Below, one piece after another: positions 1-9,161 of a stretch of 64,000 nt of DNA. The DNA is from JACCZX01 sp963710675 (lineage in GTDB: Bacteria > Pseudomonadota > Gammaproteobacteria > Burkholderiales > Burkholderiaceae_F), in the NCBI GenBank assembly GCA_963710675.1, contig CAVQBE010000006.1, positions 1 to 64,000 on the forward strand, read 5' to 3'. The position numbers and the translations under genes were made by a program. The notes under the pieces were generated by a model. The model had not been told where the DNA came from. It made no database searches and was given only the letters and a program-made list of their open reading frames with translations. Numbering within the stretch: position 1 is the stretch's first letter; every line of letters starts with the position of its first letter.

Positions 1-699
1 TGGTCTGGCGATACTCGCTTTTGTCCTTGTCCCACACTTCCTTGCGCATGCGAATCGGCAGCGAAATGTGGTCCGAATAATGCGTTATCACCGACCTCAA
101 CTTTCCCGCCGCCAGAAACTCGTCTTCACCTTCGCGCAGATGCAGTGTGACGTCAGTGCCAGACTCGGCGCGTTCCGCAGGCTCGATCGTAAATTCGCCA
201 CCCCCGTCGCTTTCCCAGCGAATCGCGGCTGAGGCCTCCTGGTCAGCGCGCCGCGAGATAACTGTCACGCGGTCGGCCACGATAAAGCTTGAATAAAAGC
301 CAACGCCGAACTGGCCGATCAACTGCGCATCTTTCTGCTCGATCGCCGGACAGCTGGGCGAAAAACTCGCGCGTGCCGGACTTTCGCGATCGTTCCCAGA
401 TGCTCTATCGAAACATCGGTGCGGGACATGCCAATGCCGTTGTCAGACACGGTGATCGTGCGCGCGGCTTTAATCGAAAGCCACGGTGATCCCAAGCTCA
501 GAATGGGCCTTCGAGCAATCGGGGGCTGTGACATTGCTTCGAAACGCAGCTTGTCGCAGGCGTCGGACGCATTGCTGATCAGTTCACGTAAAAAGATTTC
601 CTTGTTGCTGTACAGCGAGTGAATCATCAGCTGCAGCAGCTGTTTAACTTCGGCCTGAAAGCCGAGTGTTTCTTTGCGCGCGGTGTCTTGTGCTTCCAT
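1..699 (-). CDS. htpG: Chaperone protein HtpG (Hsp90), 5' part, frameshifted
   Basis: Cytosolic ATP-dependent Hsp90 chaperone; only the N-terminal ATPase region is inside the window. The ATG at 699 opens a chain with the Hsp90 signature NKEIFLRELISNASDA and the ATP-site motif DNGIGM, then IGQFGVGFYS and the TLHLREGEDEF segment, open to the window edge. The reading frame breaks repeatedly between about 340 and 525. Removing single bases at 521-525 (a run of five), 505-507, 472-473, 381 and 341 gives an Hsp90-like chain throughout, which suggests extra bases in the data rather than true decay. Upstream in-frame codons reach 801, but homology starts at the ATG at 699. Confidence 0.9.
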
Positions 700-760
700 A
701 GCGATTGCAGGTTTGAAAATCGGGGCCGCAATTATCGCCCGGCGACTGAGCTTGCGCGAG

Positions 761-1102
761 CTAGCGCTTGGCCACCGGCAATTCGTCTCCGTTCTTGTCA
801 TACGCGGGCGGCACGTAGAAGTTGAGTGTGCGCAGCAGTGCGCGCCCGGTGTTCTTGATCTGATGCTTGTCGCCGCGCTGGATCAGCATCAGAGTGCCTT
901 GCTTCAGCGCATATCGCTTTCCATTTACGAGCGCCGAGCCGGTACCCGAAACCACATAGAGCCATTGATCGGCGCCGCGGTGCTTGTTCTGCGAATCACC
1001 CTCGGCGTCTGCCGGCACGATCACCATTTCCGCTGCCTGCGCCCCGCGGCTATTGATCGCCACGCGAAACCCCTTGCCAAACCGCAGTTGCTTACGCTTC
1101 AT
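761..1102 (-). CDS. Cupin domain-containing protein
   Basis: Small (113 aa) single-domain cupin. The middle of the protein carries the cupin beta-barrel pattern: GADQWLYVVSGTGSALVNG, then a GTLMLIQRGDKHQIKN segment whose histidine fits the second cupin motif. No signal peptide is visible, so it is probably cytosolic. Its ATG overlaps the TAA of the small gene upstream on the same strand, so the two are probably co-translated. The substrate cannot be told; many such small cupins bind a metal and act as isomerases or sugar- or amino-acid-binding proteins. Confidence 0.75.
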   Translation of the reverse strand: MKRKQLRFGKGFRVAINSRGAQAAEMVIVPADAEGDSQNKHRGADQWLYVVSGTGSALVNGKRYALKQGTLMLIQRGDKHQIKNTGRALLRTLNFYVPPAYDKNGDELPVAKR

Positions 1103-1427
1103 TGGTTTCGTCGTGCTTTGATGAGACGCTGGCGAACAATGTGTTCCATTTAATGTGTTTGCCGGACGGCACCGGGCGCGCCCCGCGAAAGTGCTCGTCC
1201 AGCACGTGAAATTGTGAAATTTCGGACAGCGGGGCCCATCGCCAGCCGTGGGGTCGACCGGACCGGCTGCCGCCGCCGACCTGATAGCAGAATAGTCGTG
1301 GTTCGCCCGCGATCAACCCGTAGTCATGCGGTTCCATTAGCCGCGCTTCCCCATAGAGAATGAACGCGACAAGTCGGCGCTATTCAATCGCGGTGCGCAG
1401 CGACCGGTCCAGATCGGCAGGTGTCAT
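1092..1427 (-). pseudogene. Conserved small protein interrupted by an in-frame TAG
   Basis: Reading from the ATG at 1427 gives a short chain ending AIE, then a TAG at 1382-1380, then an uninterrupted in-frame continuation RRLVAFILYGEARLMEPHDY and 80 more residues to the TAA at 1092. The two parts fit as one protein with a lysine- or glutamine-type codon expected at the TAG (CAG to TAG is one change). The core (basic strand, EPHDYG, GW-R, PSGKH-KW) looks like a small conserved protein with a WYL-like beta strand pattern; I do not recognise a function. It may also be translated from the ATG at 1337 alone (81 aa). Confidence 0.5.
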
Positions 1428-1481
1428 ACGGTACGTCATTGCTGAAACGAATTGTCACCAGCCAGACTCGTGCCCGCAGGA

Positions 1482-3269
1482 TCAATCGGTAATTTGCTGC
1501 AGCAGATATAGCCGCTGATAAATGCCGCCGTTGATCGCCATCAACTGATCGTGCGTGCCCTGCTCGGCAAGGCGGCCGTGATTCAGCACGAAGATTCGAT
1601 CGGCGACGCGGATGGTCGACAATCGGTGTGCGATGGCAATGACGGTTGTCTTTCCATGCAGCAGCGACAGCGCCTGCGCGACTTGCCGCTCGGTGTCGCT
1701 ATCGATGCGCGACGTTGCCTCGTCAAGGAACAGCACCCGCGGGCTACCGGCCAGCGCGCGCGCAACTGCGATCAATTGCTTCTGCCCGGATGACAACCGC
1801 GCGCCGCCCTCGCCGAGCGGCGTGTCGTAACCCTGCTCTAGCGCGCTAATGAAAGCATGCGCGTTGGCTGCGCGCGCAGCTGCTTCGATCTGCGCCTGCG
1901 GAAGATTGCGTCCCATGTCGATGTTCTCGCGAGCGCTGGCGGCCAGCAGAAATGGCTCCTGAGGAACGAGCCCGACGTCGGCGCGAAAGTGTTCATCGCC
2001 GATCGTGGCAAGCGGGATCGCGTCAATCTCCATGCGACCCGCCTGCGGGGCGTAGAAACGCAGCAGCAGCGACAGCAGCGTGGACTTTCCGCTGCCGGTG
2101 TGGCCAACGATTCCCACGAAGCTTCCGGCCGGCACATCGATACTCACGTCGTGCAGGACCGGCTGTTGCGGGTCGTAACCGAAGCTGACGTCGATCAGCT
2201 GCACATGTCCGCGACTGACGCGCCGCTCGTGCATCACCCGTTGCGTCTCGCCTTCGTCAAGCAGCGAGTTGACACGAGACGCGGCGACCAGCGCCTGTTG
2301 CAGCAACGAGAACTGCATCGTGATCGAGATCAGCGGCTCGACGACGCGCGCAACATACGTGATGAATGCGTACAGCAGTCCGATCTCGAGAGCGCCGAAC
2401 GACTGCGTACCAAATGCTGCGATGATCGCGACAATCAACAAGATGCTCATCATGTCGAGCGCGGGGCGCAGCAACCACGCGTTAGCTCGTACCTCACCCA
2501 GCCTGGCGCGGTAATGCTCGCGATTCGTATTCGCGAAACGCGCTGCAAAGCGCCATGCAGCGCCGGTCGCCTGCAGCACGCTCATGCCAGCGATGCTCTC
2601 GCCCATCTGAGCGTTGATGTCGCTGCGTAGCTCGCGGGAGCGCATTACCGCATGCGCCGATAACCGCTGATAGCCAAGCACGATCAGCACCGTCGCTGGA
2701 ACCAGCGTCATCACGATCAGCATCAGGCGCCAGTCAAGCCACGCCATTGCGACGACGGCGCCAACCAACACGGTCACGCCCTGCAGCATTTCGAACAGCA
2801 CCTGCACGTACAACTGTCGGATCTGCTCGGTATCGTTGGTAATTCGGCTGACCAGCTGGCCGGTGATTGCCCTGTCGAAGAACGCCATCGGCAGGCGTAG
2901 GACGTGGTTGTAAACGTTCTCTCGCAGACGGCGCACGGAGCGCATCGCAACCCCTGCGAGTCGAACCAGCTGAAAGTAACGCAGCCCACTCGCCGCGGAC
3001 CCGCAGACCACGATGCCGCCAACTAGCAGCGCAACTGGCCACCATTCAAACCGGCGTGGTAGCAGATATTCATCGATGAACAGCTTGCCGAAAATGGGCC
3101 CGAGCGCTTCGAGTCCGCCTGCAGCCAGCAGCAGCAAACTCGCAAGCGCAAGCTGTTTGCGATCGGGCCGCGCGGCCCGCCAGAGAAGGGCAAATGCCTG
3201 GCGGCGGTCATCGCGACGTGCCGGCCTTAGCTCCGACTGGTCGATCGATAGCTCAGCAGGCGTCGCCAT
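1482..3269 (-). CDS. mdlB: ABC transporter, fused permease/ATPase (MdlB-type half)
   Basis: Second half of a heterodimeric type IV ABC exporter of about 595 residues. The N-terminal half has six membrane segments (about residues 40-320) with the domain-swapped coupling region ITGQLVSRITNDTEQI. The C-terminal ATPase has Walker A GHTGSGKST, the signature LSSGQKQ, Walker B VLFLDEATSRID and the H-loop AHRLSTI. The signature lacks the usual second glycine, as in many degenerate half-sites of MdlB-type partners. ATG at 3269 overlaps the TAA of the upstream half (TAATG), so the two are translationally coupled. The exported substrate is unknown; drug- or lipid-like compounds are typical of the family. 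Confidence 0.85.
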   Translation of the reverse strand: MATPAELSIDQSELRPARRDDRRQAFALLWRAARPDRKQLALASLLLLAAGGLEALGPIFGKLFIDEYLLPRRFEWWPVALLVGGIVVCGSAASGLRYFQLVRLAGVAMRSVRRLRENVYNHVLRLPMAFFDRAITGQLVSRITNDTEQIRQLYVQVLFEMLQGVTVLVGAVVAMAWLDWRLMLIVMTLVPATVLIVLGYQRLSAHAVMRSRELRSDINAQMGESIAGMSVLQATGAAWRFAARFANTNREHYRARLGEVRANAWLLRPALDMMSILLIVAIIAAFGTQSFGALEIGLLYAFITYVARVVEPLISITMQFSLLQQALVAASRVNSLLDEGETQRVMHERRVSRGHVQLIDVSFGYDPQQPVLHDVSIDVPAGSFVGIVGHTGSGKSTLLSLLLRFYAPQAGRMEIDAIPLATIGDEHFRADVGLVPQEPFLLAASARENIDMGRNLPQAQIEAAARAANAHAFISALEQGYDTPLGEGGARLSSGQKQLIAVARALAGSPRVLFLDEATSRIDSDTERQVAQALSLLHGKTTVIAIAHRLSTIRVADRIFVLNHGRLAEQGTHDQLMAINGGIYQRLYLLQQITD

Positions 3270-5077
3270 TACGCGCTCTCCAGGCTGGCTTCCAGCTGCT
3301 GGTAGCGCCACTGCGCCGCGTACCAGCCGTTGATATTCAGCAGTTGTTCATGCGAACCGCGCTCGACGATTCGTCCGGCTTTCAGCACGAGAATCACGTC
3401 GGCATTGGCGACCGCAGACAGCCGATGGCTAACGATGATTGCCGTACGTCGGGCTGCTCCACTTAGTTCGCCGCGCAGGTGCGCAAGAATCTGCGTTTCG
3501 GTGCCGGTGTCGACCGCGGATAACGCATCGTCGAGCAGCAGCAGTGGCTTTTCCGTTAACAGTGCGCGCGCAATGGCGACTCTTTGCCGCTGCCCGCCGG
3601 ACAGCGTGATTCCACGCTCCCCCACCATCGTCTCGTAGCCGTGTGGAAAGCGTGCGATGTCATCGTGGAGCGCCGCGAGCTGCGCTGCACGTTCGATCTC
3701 AGTACGTGACGCGTCACTGCGTGCAAGCGCAATGTTTTCGGCAAGCGTTGCCGAAAACAAGAAGGCCTCCTGCGGCACCCAGCTGATCGCACCGCGAAGC
3801 GCATTCAATGTGTAATCGTCGATCCCGTGGCCACTCCAGACAATGCGGCCCTGATCCGGCGCGTAGTGACGCAGCAACAACACGAGCAGCGTTGACTTGC
3901 CGGATCCGGTCGGCCCGACGATTCCGAGCGTTTGGCCTGCGCCCAACTCGAACGTCACATCTTCGATTGCAGGCAGGGCATCTGATCGATAGCGAAACGT
4001 GACACCCTCAAAGCGCAGCGCGCCAGGCGCCAAGTTAGACAGCGTGCCATGGTCAGCAACGGACAACGGCTCAGACAATGTCGGCTGCAGCCGACTCCAC
4101 CCGGCCTTGCCGCGCTCGAGCAGCGATAGCACCCAGCCTGCAGCAAACATCGGCCAGATCAACTGCGACAGATACATCGCAAAGCTGGTCAGCTCACCTA
4201 CCGTCAGTTGCTGCTGCCACACGAGCCAACCGCCGACACCCAGCGTTAGTGCAGTCGCCGCCGTCAGCGTAAAACCGACCGCCGGCTCGTACGCTGCCTC
4301 CCATTTGAGAGCTCTCAGGTTCGCGGCAGCTGCCGCGGCGGTGCGCTGCGAAAAATCGCGAGCAGCATGACCCTCGAGGCCCAGCGCGCGCAACGTACGC
4401 ACGCCGGCGATGGTTTCCTGCACATGGTCGTTCAGGTTTGAAAAACGATCGAGCGACTCGCGCCACGCGCTGTGCACGCGGCGCGAAATAAACCAGAACG
4501 CAATGGCCATCAGCGGAAATGGGAGCAGCGCAATCAGCGCCAGCCGCCAATCGATGCCTAACGCCATCATCGCGATCACCAGGATCAACGTCAGCGTGCC
4601 GTCGAAGCCCGCCAGGAATGCCTCGCCAGCAGCCATCTCGATCGAGTCGACATCGTTGGTCGCTCGGGCCATCAAATCGCCAGTCCGGCTGCGATTGAAG
4701 AAGGGCGGACCTTGAAGTGTGAGCCGGTCATACAGGCGGGTGCGAAGCTCGACACCAAGCTGATACGCGGCTGAAAAGAGCTGGAGGCGCCAACCCACGC
4801 GCAACAGGTAAATCACCAGCCCCATGATCACCAGCGTAACCAGCTCTCTGACCAGTGCAGTTCCTTGCAGTGTGCCGGCCACCAGTCCATCCACCGCCTG
4901 CCCGACGACGCGCGGGACCCATACGGTCAGCACCGCGATGCCGATCAGCATCAGCGCCGACGCGATATACGCGCGCCAATGACGCACGACAAACGCGCCG
5001 ATCAAGTGATACAGGGATTGAGACACAAGTTGATGAATTTCTGCGGACGGTGATTGTAGGCGGGCATAGCCAACCAC
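3269..5077 (-). CDS. mdlA: ABC transporter, fused permease/ATPase (MdlA-type half)
   Basis: First half of the exporter pair, up to 602 residues. Six predicted membrane helices lie in the first 320 residues, with the coupling motif RTGDLMARATNDVDSI. The ATPase has Walker A GPTGSGKST, signature LSGGQRQR, Walker B LLLLDDALSAVD and switch SHRLSAV, all canonical. The start at 5077 is a GTG only 19 bp from the divergent PhzF gene. A second in-frame GTG at 5026 (just before SQSLYHLIG) is an equally good start and would leave room for a promoter, with a TACAAT hexamer lying between them. Confidence 0.85.
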   Translation of the reverse strand: MVGYARLQSPSAEIHQLVSQSLYHLIGAFVVRHWRAYIASALMLIGIAVLTVWVPRVVGQAVDGLVAGTLQGTALVRELVTLVIMGLVIYLLRVGWRLQLFSAAYQLGVELRTRLYDRLTLQGPPFFNRSRTGDLMARATNDVDSIEMAAGEAFLAGFDGTLTLILVIAMMALGIDWRLALIALLPFPLMAIAFWFISRRVHSAWRESLDRFSNLNDHVQETIAGVRTLRALGLEGHAARDFSQRTAAAAAANLRALKWEAAYEPAVGFTLTAATALTLGVGGWLVWQQQLTVGELTSFAMYLSQLIWPMFAAGWVLSLLERGKAGWSRLQPTLSEPLSVADHGTLSNLAPGALRFEGVTFRYRSDALPAIEDVTFELGAGQTLGIVGPTGSGKSTLLVLLLRHYAPDQGRIVWSGHGIDDYTLNALRGAISWVPQEAFLFSATLAENIALARSDASRTEIERAAQLAALHDDIARFPHGYETMVGERGITLSGGQRQRVAIARALLTEKPLLLLDDALSAVDTGTETQILAHLRGELSGAARRTAIIVSHRLSAVANADVILVLKAGRIVERGSHEQLLNINGWYAAQWRYQQLEASLESA

Positions 5078-5096
5078 GTTCCGCTAGAGTCGCGCA

Positions 5097-5981
5097 ATGA
5101 AAGACTTTCGCTTCTATACATGCGACGTCTTTACTGATCGCATATTCGGCGGCAATCAGCTCGCCGTGCTGACCGATGCGAGCGGGCTCGATGACGCGAC
5201 GATGCAGTCTATTGCGCGCGAATTCAATTTCGCCGAGACGACCTTCGTGACTCCACCGGCAGATGCGCGCCATACGGCGCGCGTGCGCATCTTCACACCG
5301 GGCAGGGAGATGCCATTCGCAGGACATCCGACGGTAGGAACGGCTTTTGTTCTGGCCTCGATAGCCACTGGCGAGCCAGCGAGCGAGCTGGTGCTGGAGG
5401 AGAACGTCGGCCCTGTACCGGTGCGAATCGATCGTGAGGGCGGCCGAGTCTCGCGCTGTACGTTTACAGCACCGCGAGCCCCGGAACGCATTGAAGCCGA
5501 TGTGCCTTCGCGTGCGGATTTGGCGGAACTGGTCGGCCTTGCTGCCGACGAGATAGGCGTGGCAGAGGTGTGGTCGTGCGGGCTTCCATTCCTGATCGTC
5601 CCCGTTGATTCGCCCCGCTCGCTGATGCGCGCGCAGCTCGATCTCGCATGCTGGCGCCGGCTGCTGTCGAATTTCGTGGCGCTCGAGGTGTATCCGGTGA
5701 CTCAGATCGACGATTCAACAGTGCGCGTGCGAATGTTCGCGCCTGCGGCCGGCGTCAACGAAGACGCTGCAACAGGTTCCGCGGCGGCGGCGCTCGCGGG
5801 GTGGCTGGTACGGCGCACGCCGGAGCCATCGGCAACGCGGTGCTGGACCGTGCTGCAGGGTGAATCCGTGGGGCGCCCAAGCCGCATCGAAGTCGAAGCC
5901 GACGTTCTCGATGGCGTAGTACAAGCCGTCCGTGTCGGCGGCGCTTCGGTAATGGTCAGCGACGGCGTGCTGAAACTGTAG
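5097..5981 (+). CDS. PhzF family isomerase/epimerase
   Basis: A 294-residue member of the PhzF/diaminopimelate-epimerase fold. The N-terminal domain has the family pattern VFTDRIFGGNQLAV, the catalytic-type glutamate in NFAETTFV (Glu47) and the FTPGREMPFAGHPTVGTA loop. The second domain carries the matching EDAATGSAAAALAGWL loop. No membrane segments are seen. PhzF proper isomerises a phenazine precursor, but most homologues outside phenazine clusters have unknown substrates, and no phenazine genes are nearby. It is divergent from the ABC exporter pair with almost no spacer. Confidence 0.85.
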   Translation: MKDFRFYTCDVFTDRIFGGNQLAVLTDASGLDDATMQSIAREFNFAETTFVTPPADARHTARVRIFTPGREMPFAGHPTVGTAFVLASIATGEPASELVLEENVGPVPVRIDREGGRVSRCTFTAPRAPERIEADVPSRADLAELVGLAADEIGVAEVWSCGLPFLIVPVDSPRSLMRAQLDLACWRRLLSNFVALEVYPVTQIDDSTVRVRMFAPAAGVNEDAATGSAAAALAGWLVRRTPEPSATRCWTVLQGESVGRPSRIEVEADVLDGVVQAVRVGGASVMVSDGVLKL

Positions 5982-5986
5982 CCGCC

Positions 5987-6455
5987 CTATAACACCGCGC
6001 GTCCGATCGTCGCGATGGCGATCGTGAGAAAGCCGAGCACAAGATTGATCGCGACCATTTTTCGGACGACTGTCGAGATGGGCCGCCGCGGCCGCCCAAT
6101 CACTGGCCATCACAGCCGCGCGCATCCGCTTGAATGGCGCAAACCGTATGTGCAAATAGAGCAACATCATCACCAGCCCTACTGCGAGCATCAGATGCAC
6201 CGACAAGTGGGCATTCTTGAACCCGCCGCCGATGAAAATCATCGCGAAGCCGGTCGCAAGCAGCACGGCGATCGACAGCGCGGCCCACGACATGAAGCGC
6301 CCGAGTACTGACGAAAGAAAGGTCAGTCGAACTGAGGGTTCCTGCAGCCGTGCCGCGGATGGCCGCACTGCGAAGTGAAGAACGAACATTCCGCCGACCC
6401 AGACAACAACGCCGAGAACATGCGCGAACAGCAGTGTGGTGTAGATGATTCTCAT
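5987..6455 (-). CDS. CopD-like integral membrane protein, frameshifted near its end
   Basis: About 155 residues with four membrane helices: the first starts at the N terminus (LLFAHVLGVVVWVGGMFV, with a histidine in the helix as in CopD-type proteins), then helices near residues 55-75, 85-105 and 130-150. The frame breaks at a run of five T at 6058-6062 (plus strand). With four, the chain continues as PKMVAINLVLGFLTIAIAT and stops at a TAG at 5989-5987, giving the usual length. It follows parC by 41 bp on the same strand. Role unknown; CopD relatives are linked to copper or haem handling. Confidence 0.7.
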
Positions 6456-6496
6456 GTGTGTTATCCAAGTCTTGGTTGCGGTGCTAGCTGGATTCG

Positions 6497-8836
6497 TTAA
6501 TCTTGCGGCGCTTTCCGCAGGCTAAATGGCGGCTTCAATTTCGAGTCCACCAGCTTGCCCTTGCGCGCACGGTGTCCATGCTGCGCTTCCAGCGCTGCAT
6601 CCGTCAGGCGTATTTCAACAGGCTTATCCGCCTTACCTTTGACCGCAGTGAGGATCGCGCCGCTGTTAGAGATCGGCAGCGCAGCAAGCAGTTGTTCATT
6701 CTCATCCAGATCGATCAAAGTCACGCCGCGCCCGCCACCTGATAGCGACTTCAGCTCGGCAGCATCGAACACTAGAACGCGACCGCGTTCGGACAGACAC
6801 GCGATCAGGCGATCATTTGCGGCATCAGCCGGATGCGGTCGCAGCGGCTCGGCGCCTGCGTCTACATTGATAAATTGCTTTCCGGCGCGCTGTCGCGACA
6901 GCATGTCTGCGATCGTTGCTGCAAACCCGAAACCGTTGCTCGTTGCGAGTAGCAGCGGCAGTGAGGCGGGGCCCGCGACGTAGGCAACCAGCCGCGTCTC
7001 CGGCGCAAGATCGATCAGCGAAGTGGCAGGTGCACCGTCACCGCGCGCCGATGGTAGTTGCGAAACAGGAATCGTGTAGACACGACCATTGCTGCCGATT
7101 GCGATCAGCGAATCAACCGTGCGGCATTCGAACGCGCCATACAGCGCGTCTCCAGTTTTAAAGTTGAATTGCGCCGGGTCATGGCCGTGGCCGGTGCGCG
7201 CACGCACGAACCCGTTTTGAGACACGATGACCGTGATCGGCTCGTCCGTCACTTTCAGTTCGACGGTGGCACGCTCCGCCGTCTCAATCAACGTACGCCG
7301 CTGATCCTTGTCGCCGTATTTTTTTGCGTCGTCCTCGATTTCCTTGCCAACCAGCTTGCGCAACGCCGCATCCGATCCAAGCAGTTTCCCAAGCGCGGAT
7401 TGCTCCTTGCGCAGCTCGGCAAGCTCCTCTTCGATGCGGAATCCTTCGAGGCGGGCCAATTGCCGCAGACGTAACTCGAGAATATCTTCGGCCTGGCGCT
7501 CCGACAGCTTGAATGCCTTGATCAAGTCTGGCTTTGGTTCGTCAGAGTTGCGAATCAGCTTGATCACCTTGTCGATCGACAGCAGTACCAGCTGCCGGCC
7601 TTCAAGGATGTGAATGCGGTCGTCGACCTTCTGCAGCCGATGCGCCGAGCGACGGCGCACCGTCGTGATACGAAACTCAATCCATTCAAGCAGCACTTCC
7701 GTCAACGGTTTGCAGCGCGGACGGCCATCGCCTCCAATCATTACCAGATTGATCGGCGCATTGCCCTCCATGCTGGTGTGAGCCAGCAGGGTCCGCGTGA
7801 ATTCGTCGCGATCGATCTTCGACGTACGCGGCTCGAAAACGAGCCGTACAGCGGCATCCTTGCCCGACTCGTCGCGCACCGTATCGAGTACTGACAGCAC
7901 CAGTTGCTTCATCTGCTGCTGCTCATTGGTCAGCGCCTTTTTCCCGGCGCGAACCTTTGGATTGGTCAGTTCCTCGATCTCTTCCAGCACGCGCTGCGCC
8001 GACGCACCCGGCGGCAATTCGGTCGCAACCAACTGCCATTGACCGCGCGCCAACTCTTCGAACTCGAACCGCGCGCGCACCTTGACGCTGCCACGGCCGC
8101 TGGCGTACACGTCCCGAATGTCGTCGCTCGACGAGATGATCTGACCACCTCCCGGGAAATCCGGTCCAGGCATCTCGCGCAGAACATCTTCGAGCTTCGC
8201 TTTCGGATTTTTCAGCAGCAAAAGCGTCGCCGCAGCGACTTCGCGCAGCTGATGCGACGGTATTTCAGTGGCCATGCCGACTGCGATTCCCGAAGCACCA
8301 TTGAGCAACACGAACGGAAGTCGTGCTGGCAGCAGCCGCGGCTCCTGAGTAGAGCCGTCGTAATTCGGCATGAAATCGACCGTGCCCTCATCGATCTCGT
8401 CGAGCAGCAGGCGCGCGATCGGCGTCAGTCGTGCTTCGGTGTAACGCATCGCAGCCGCGCCGTCGCCGTCACGGCTGCCGAAATTGCCCTGGCCGTCGAT
8501 CAGCGGATATCGCAACGAGAAATCCTGCGCCATGCGAACCATCGCGTCGTACGCTGCCTGATCGCCGTGCGGGTGATAGCGGCCAAGCACGTCACCGACG
8601 ACGCGTGCCGACTTCACCGGACGCGCGCCCGAAGCCAGCCCCATCGCATTCATCGCATACAGAATCCGGCGCTGCACCGGCTTCTGCCCGTCCGACCCAT
8701 CCGGTAACGCGCGGCCCTTGACGACCGAGATCGCGTAATCAAGATAGGCCTGCTGCGCAAAGCGCGCCAACGTCAGCGAATCATCGCCGTCGCCACTGTC
8801 ACCTGAGGCAGGAAAGAGAATTTGTTGTTCAGCCAT
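6497..8836 (-). CDS. parC: DNA topoisomerase IV subunit A
   Basis: Breaks and rejoins DNA in the ParC2-ParE2 enzyme that decatenates daughter chromosomes. The 779-residue chain has the GyrA/ParC core from residue 20, the active-site tyrosine Tyr132 in AAMRYTEARL, the HPHGD loop at 88-92, and a C-terminal region of degenerate beta-pinwheel blades (for example around SGGGRGVTLIDLD). The position equivalent to E. coli Ser80 in the quinolone pocket is Gln93, and that of Glu84 is Asp97. The parE gene lies 3.5 kb upstream on the same strand. Confidence 0.96.
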   Translation of the reverse strand: MAEQQILFPASGDSGDGDDSLTLARFAQQAYLDYAISVVKGRALPDGSDGQKPVQRRILYAMNAMGLASGARPVKSARVVGDVLGRYHPHGDQAAYDAMVRMAQDFSLRYPLIDGQGNFGSRDGDGAAAMRYTEARLTPIARLLLDEIDEGTVDFMPNYDGSTQEPRLLPARLPFVLLNGASGIAVGMATEIPSHQLREVAAATLLLLKNPKAKLEDVLREMPGPDFPGGGQIISSSDDIRDVYASGRGSVKVRARFEFEELARGQWQLVATELPPGASAQRVLEEIEELTNPKVRAGKKALTNEQQQMKQLVLSVLDTVRDESGKDAAVRLVFEPRTSKIDRDEFTRTLLAHTSMEGNAPINLVMIGGDGRPRCKPLTEVLLEWIEFRITTVRRRSAHRLQKVDDRIHILEGRQLVLLSIDKVIKLIRNSDEPKPDLIKAFKLSERQAEDILELRLRQLARLEGFRIEEELAELRKEQSALGKLLGSDAALRKLVGKEIEDDAKKYGDKDQRRTLIETAERATVELKVTDEPITVIVSQNGFVRARTGHGHDPAQFNFKTGDALYGAFECRTVDSLIAIGSNGRVYTIPVSQLPSARGDGAPATSLIDLAPETRLVAYVAGPASLPLLLATSNGFGFAATIADMLSRQRAGKQFINVDAGAEPLRPHPADAANDRLIACLSERGRVLVFDAAELKSLSGGGRGVTLIDLDENEQLLAALPISNSGAILTAVKGKADKPVEIRLTDAALEAQHGHRARKGKLVDSKLKPPFSLRKAPQD

Positions 8837-9161
8837 TGAGAGCGCGTAACTGCTGCGCGCTGCGGATTCTACTTACAGGCTGGTTGACGTTACTTCTTCG
8901 CAGCGCAGCAGTCTCGTTGGGTGGAGGAAAAAACATCTCGTGCGAGACCACGTCGCAACAGCAGCGGCTGGCGCAGATGCGCCGCCTTTGAGTCGTCGCC
9001 CGAGGAACGGAGCGCCAGCGGGGTTGTTAAGGGCCTGCCTGTCTGAGCGCAGCGAGTTGCAGGCCCGCCGCTGGCGCGAGTACCGCAGTGGTTGCCACTT
9101 CAGTGGCCGACGACGTAGGCGGCGCAGCTGCGTCAGCCGCTGCTGCAACCCGAGCCGGCGT
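8837..9161. other. Intergenic region without a supported gene, holding a nested palindrome
   Basis: About 325 bp between the 5' end of parC and the 3' end of the PAS-GGDEF-EAL gene. Open frames exist on both strands here, but they are translations of an inverted repeat (8956-9149), are rich in Arg, Ala and Ser, and show no domain. The remaining 8837-8955 must hold the parC leader and promoter; I could not pick a convincing -35/-10 pair. Confidence 0.6.
8956..9149. repeat. Long nested inverted repeat (MITE- or REP-like)
   Basis: Outer arms of about 42 bp at 8956-8998 and 9108-9149 are near-perfect reverse complements with a few mismatches. Inside them, 9012-9037 and 9059-9077 form a second inverted repeat, and the centre has a GGGCCTGC...GCAGGCCC hairpin around a GAGCGCAGCGAG core. 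The total of about 194 bp could fold into one long cruciform or RNA hairpin. It sits just past the stop of the upstream gene, so it may end transcription or be a non-autonomous mobile repeat. Confidence 0.7.

Noticed and set aside
5097..5981. Phenazine biosynthesis suggested by the PhzF-family gene
   Set aside because: No phzA-E genes in the window; PhzF homologues are widespread with other or unknown roles.
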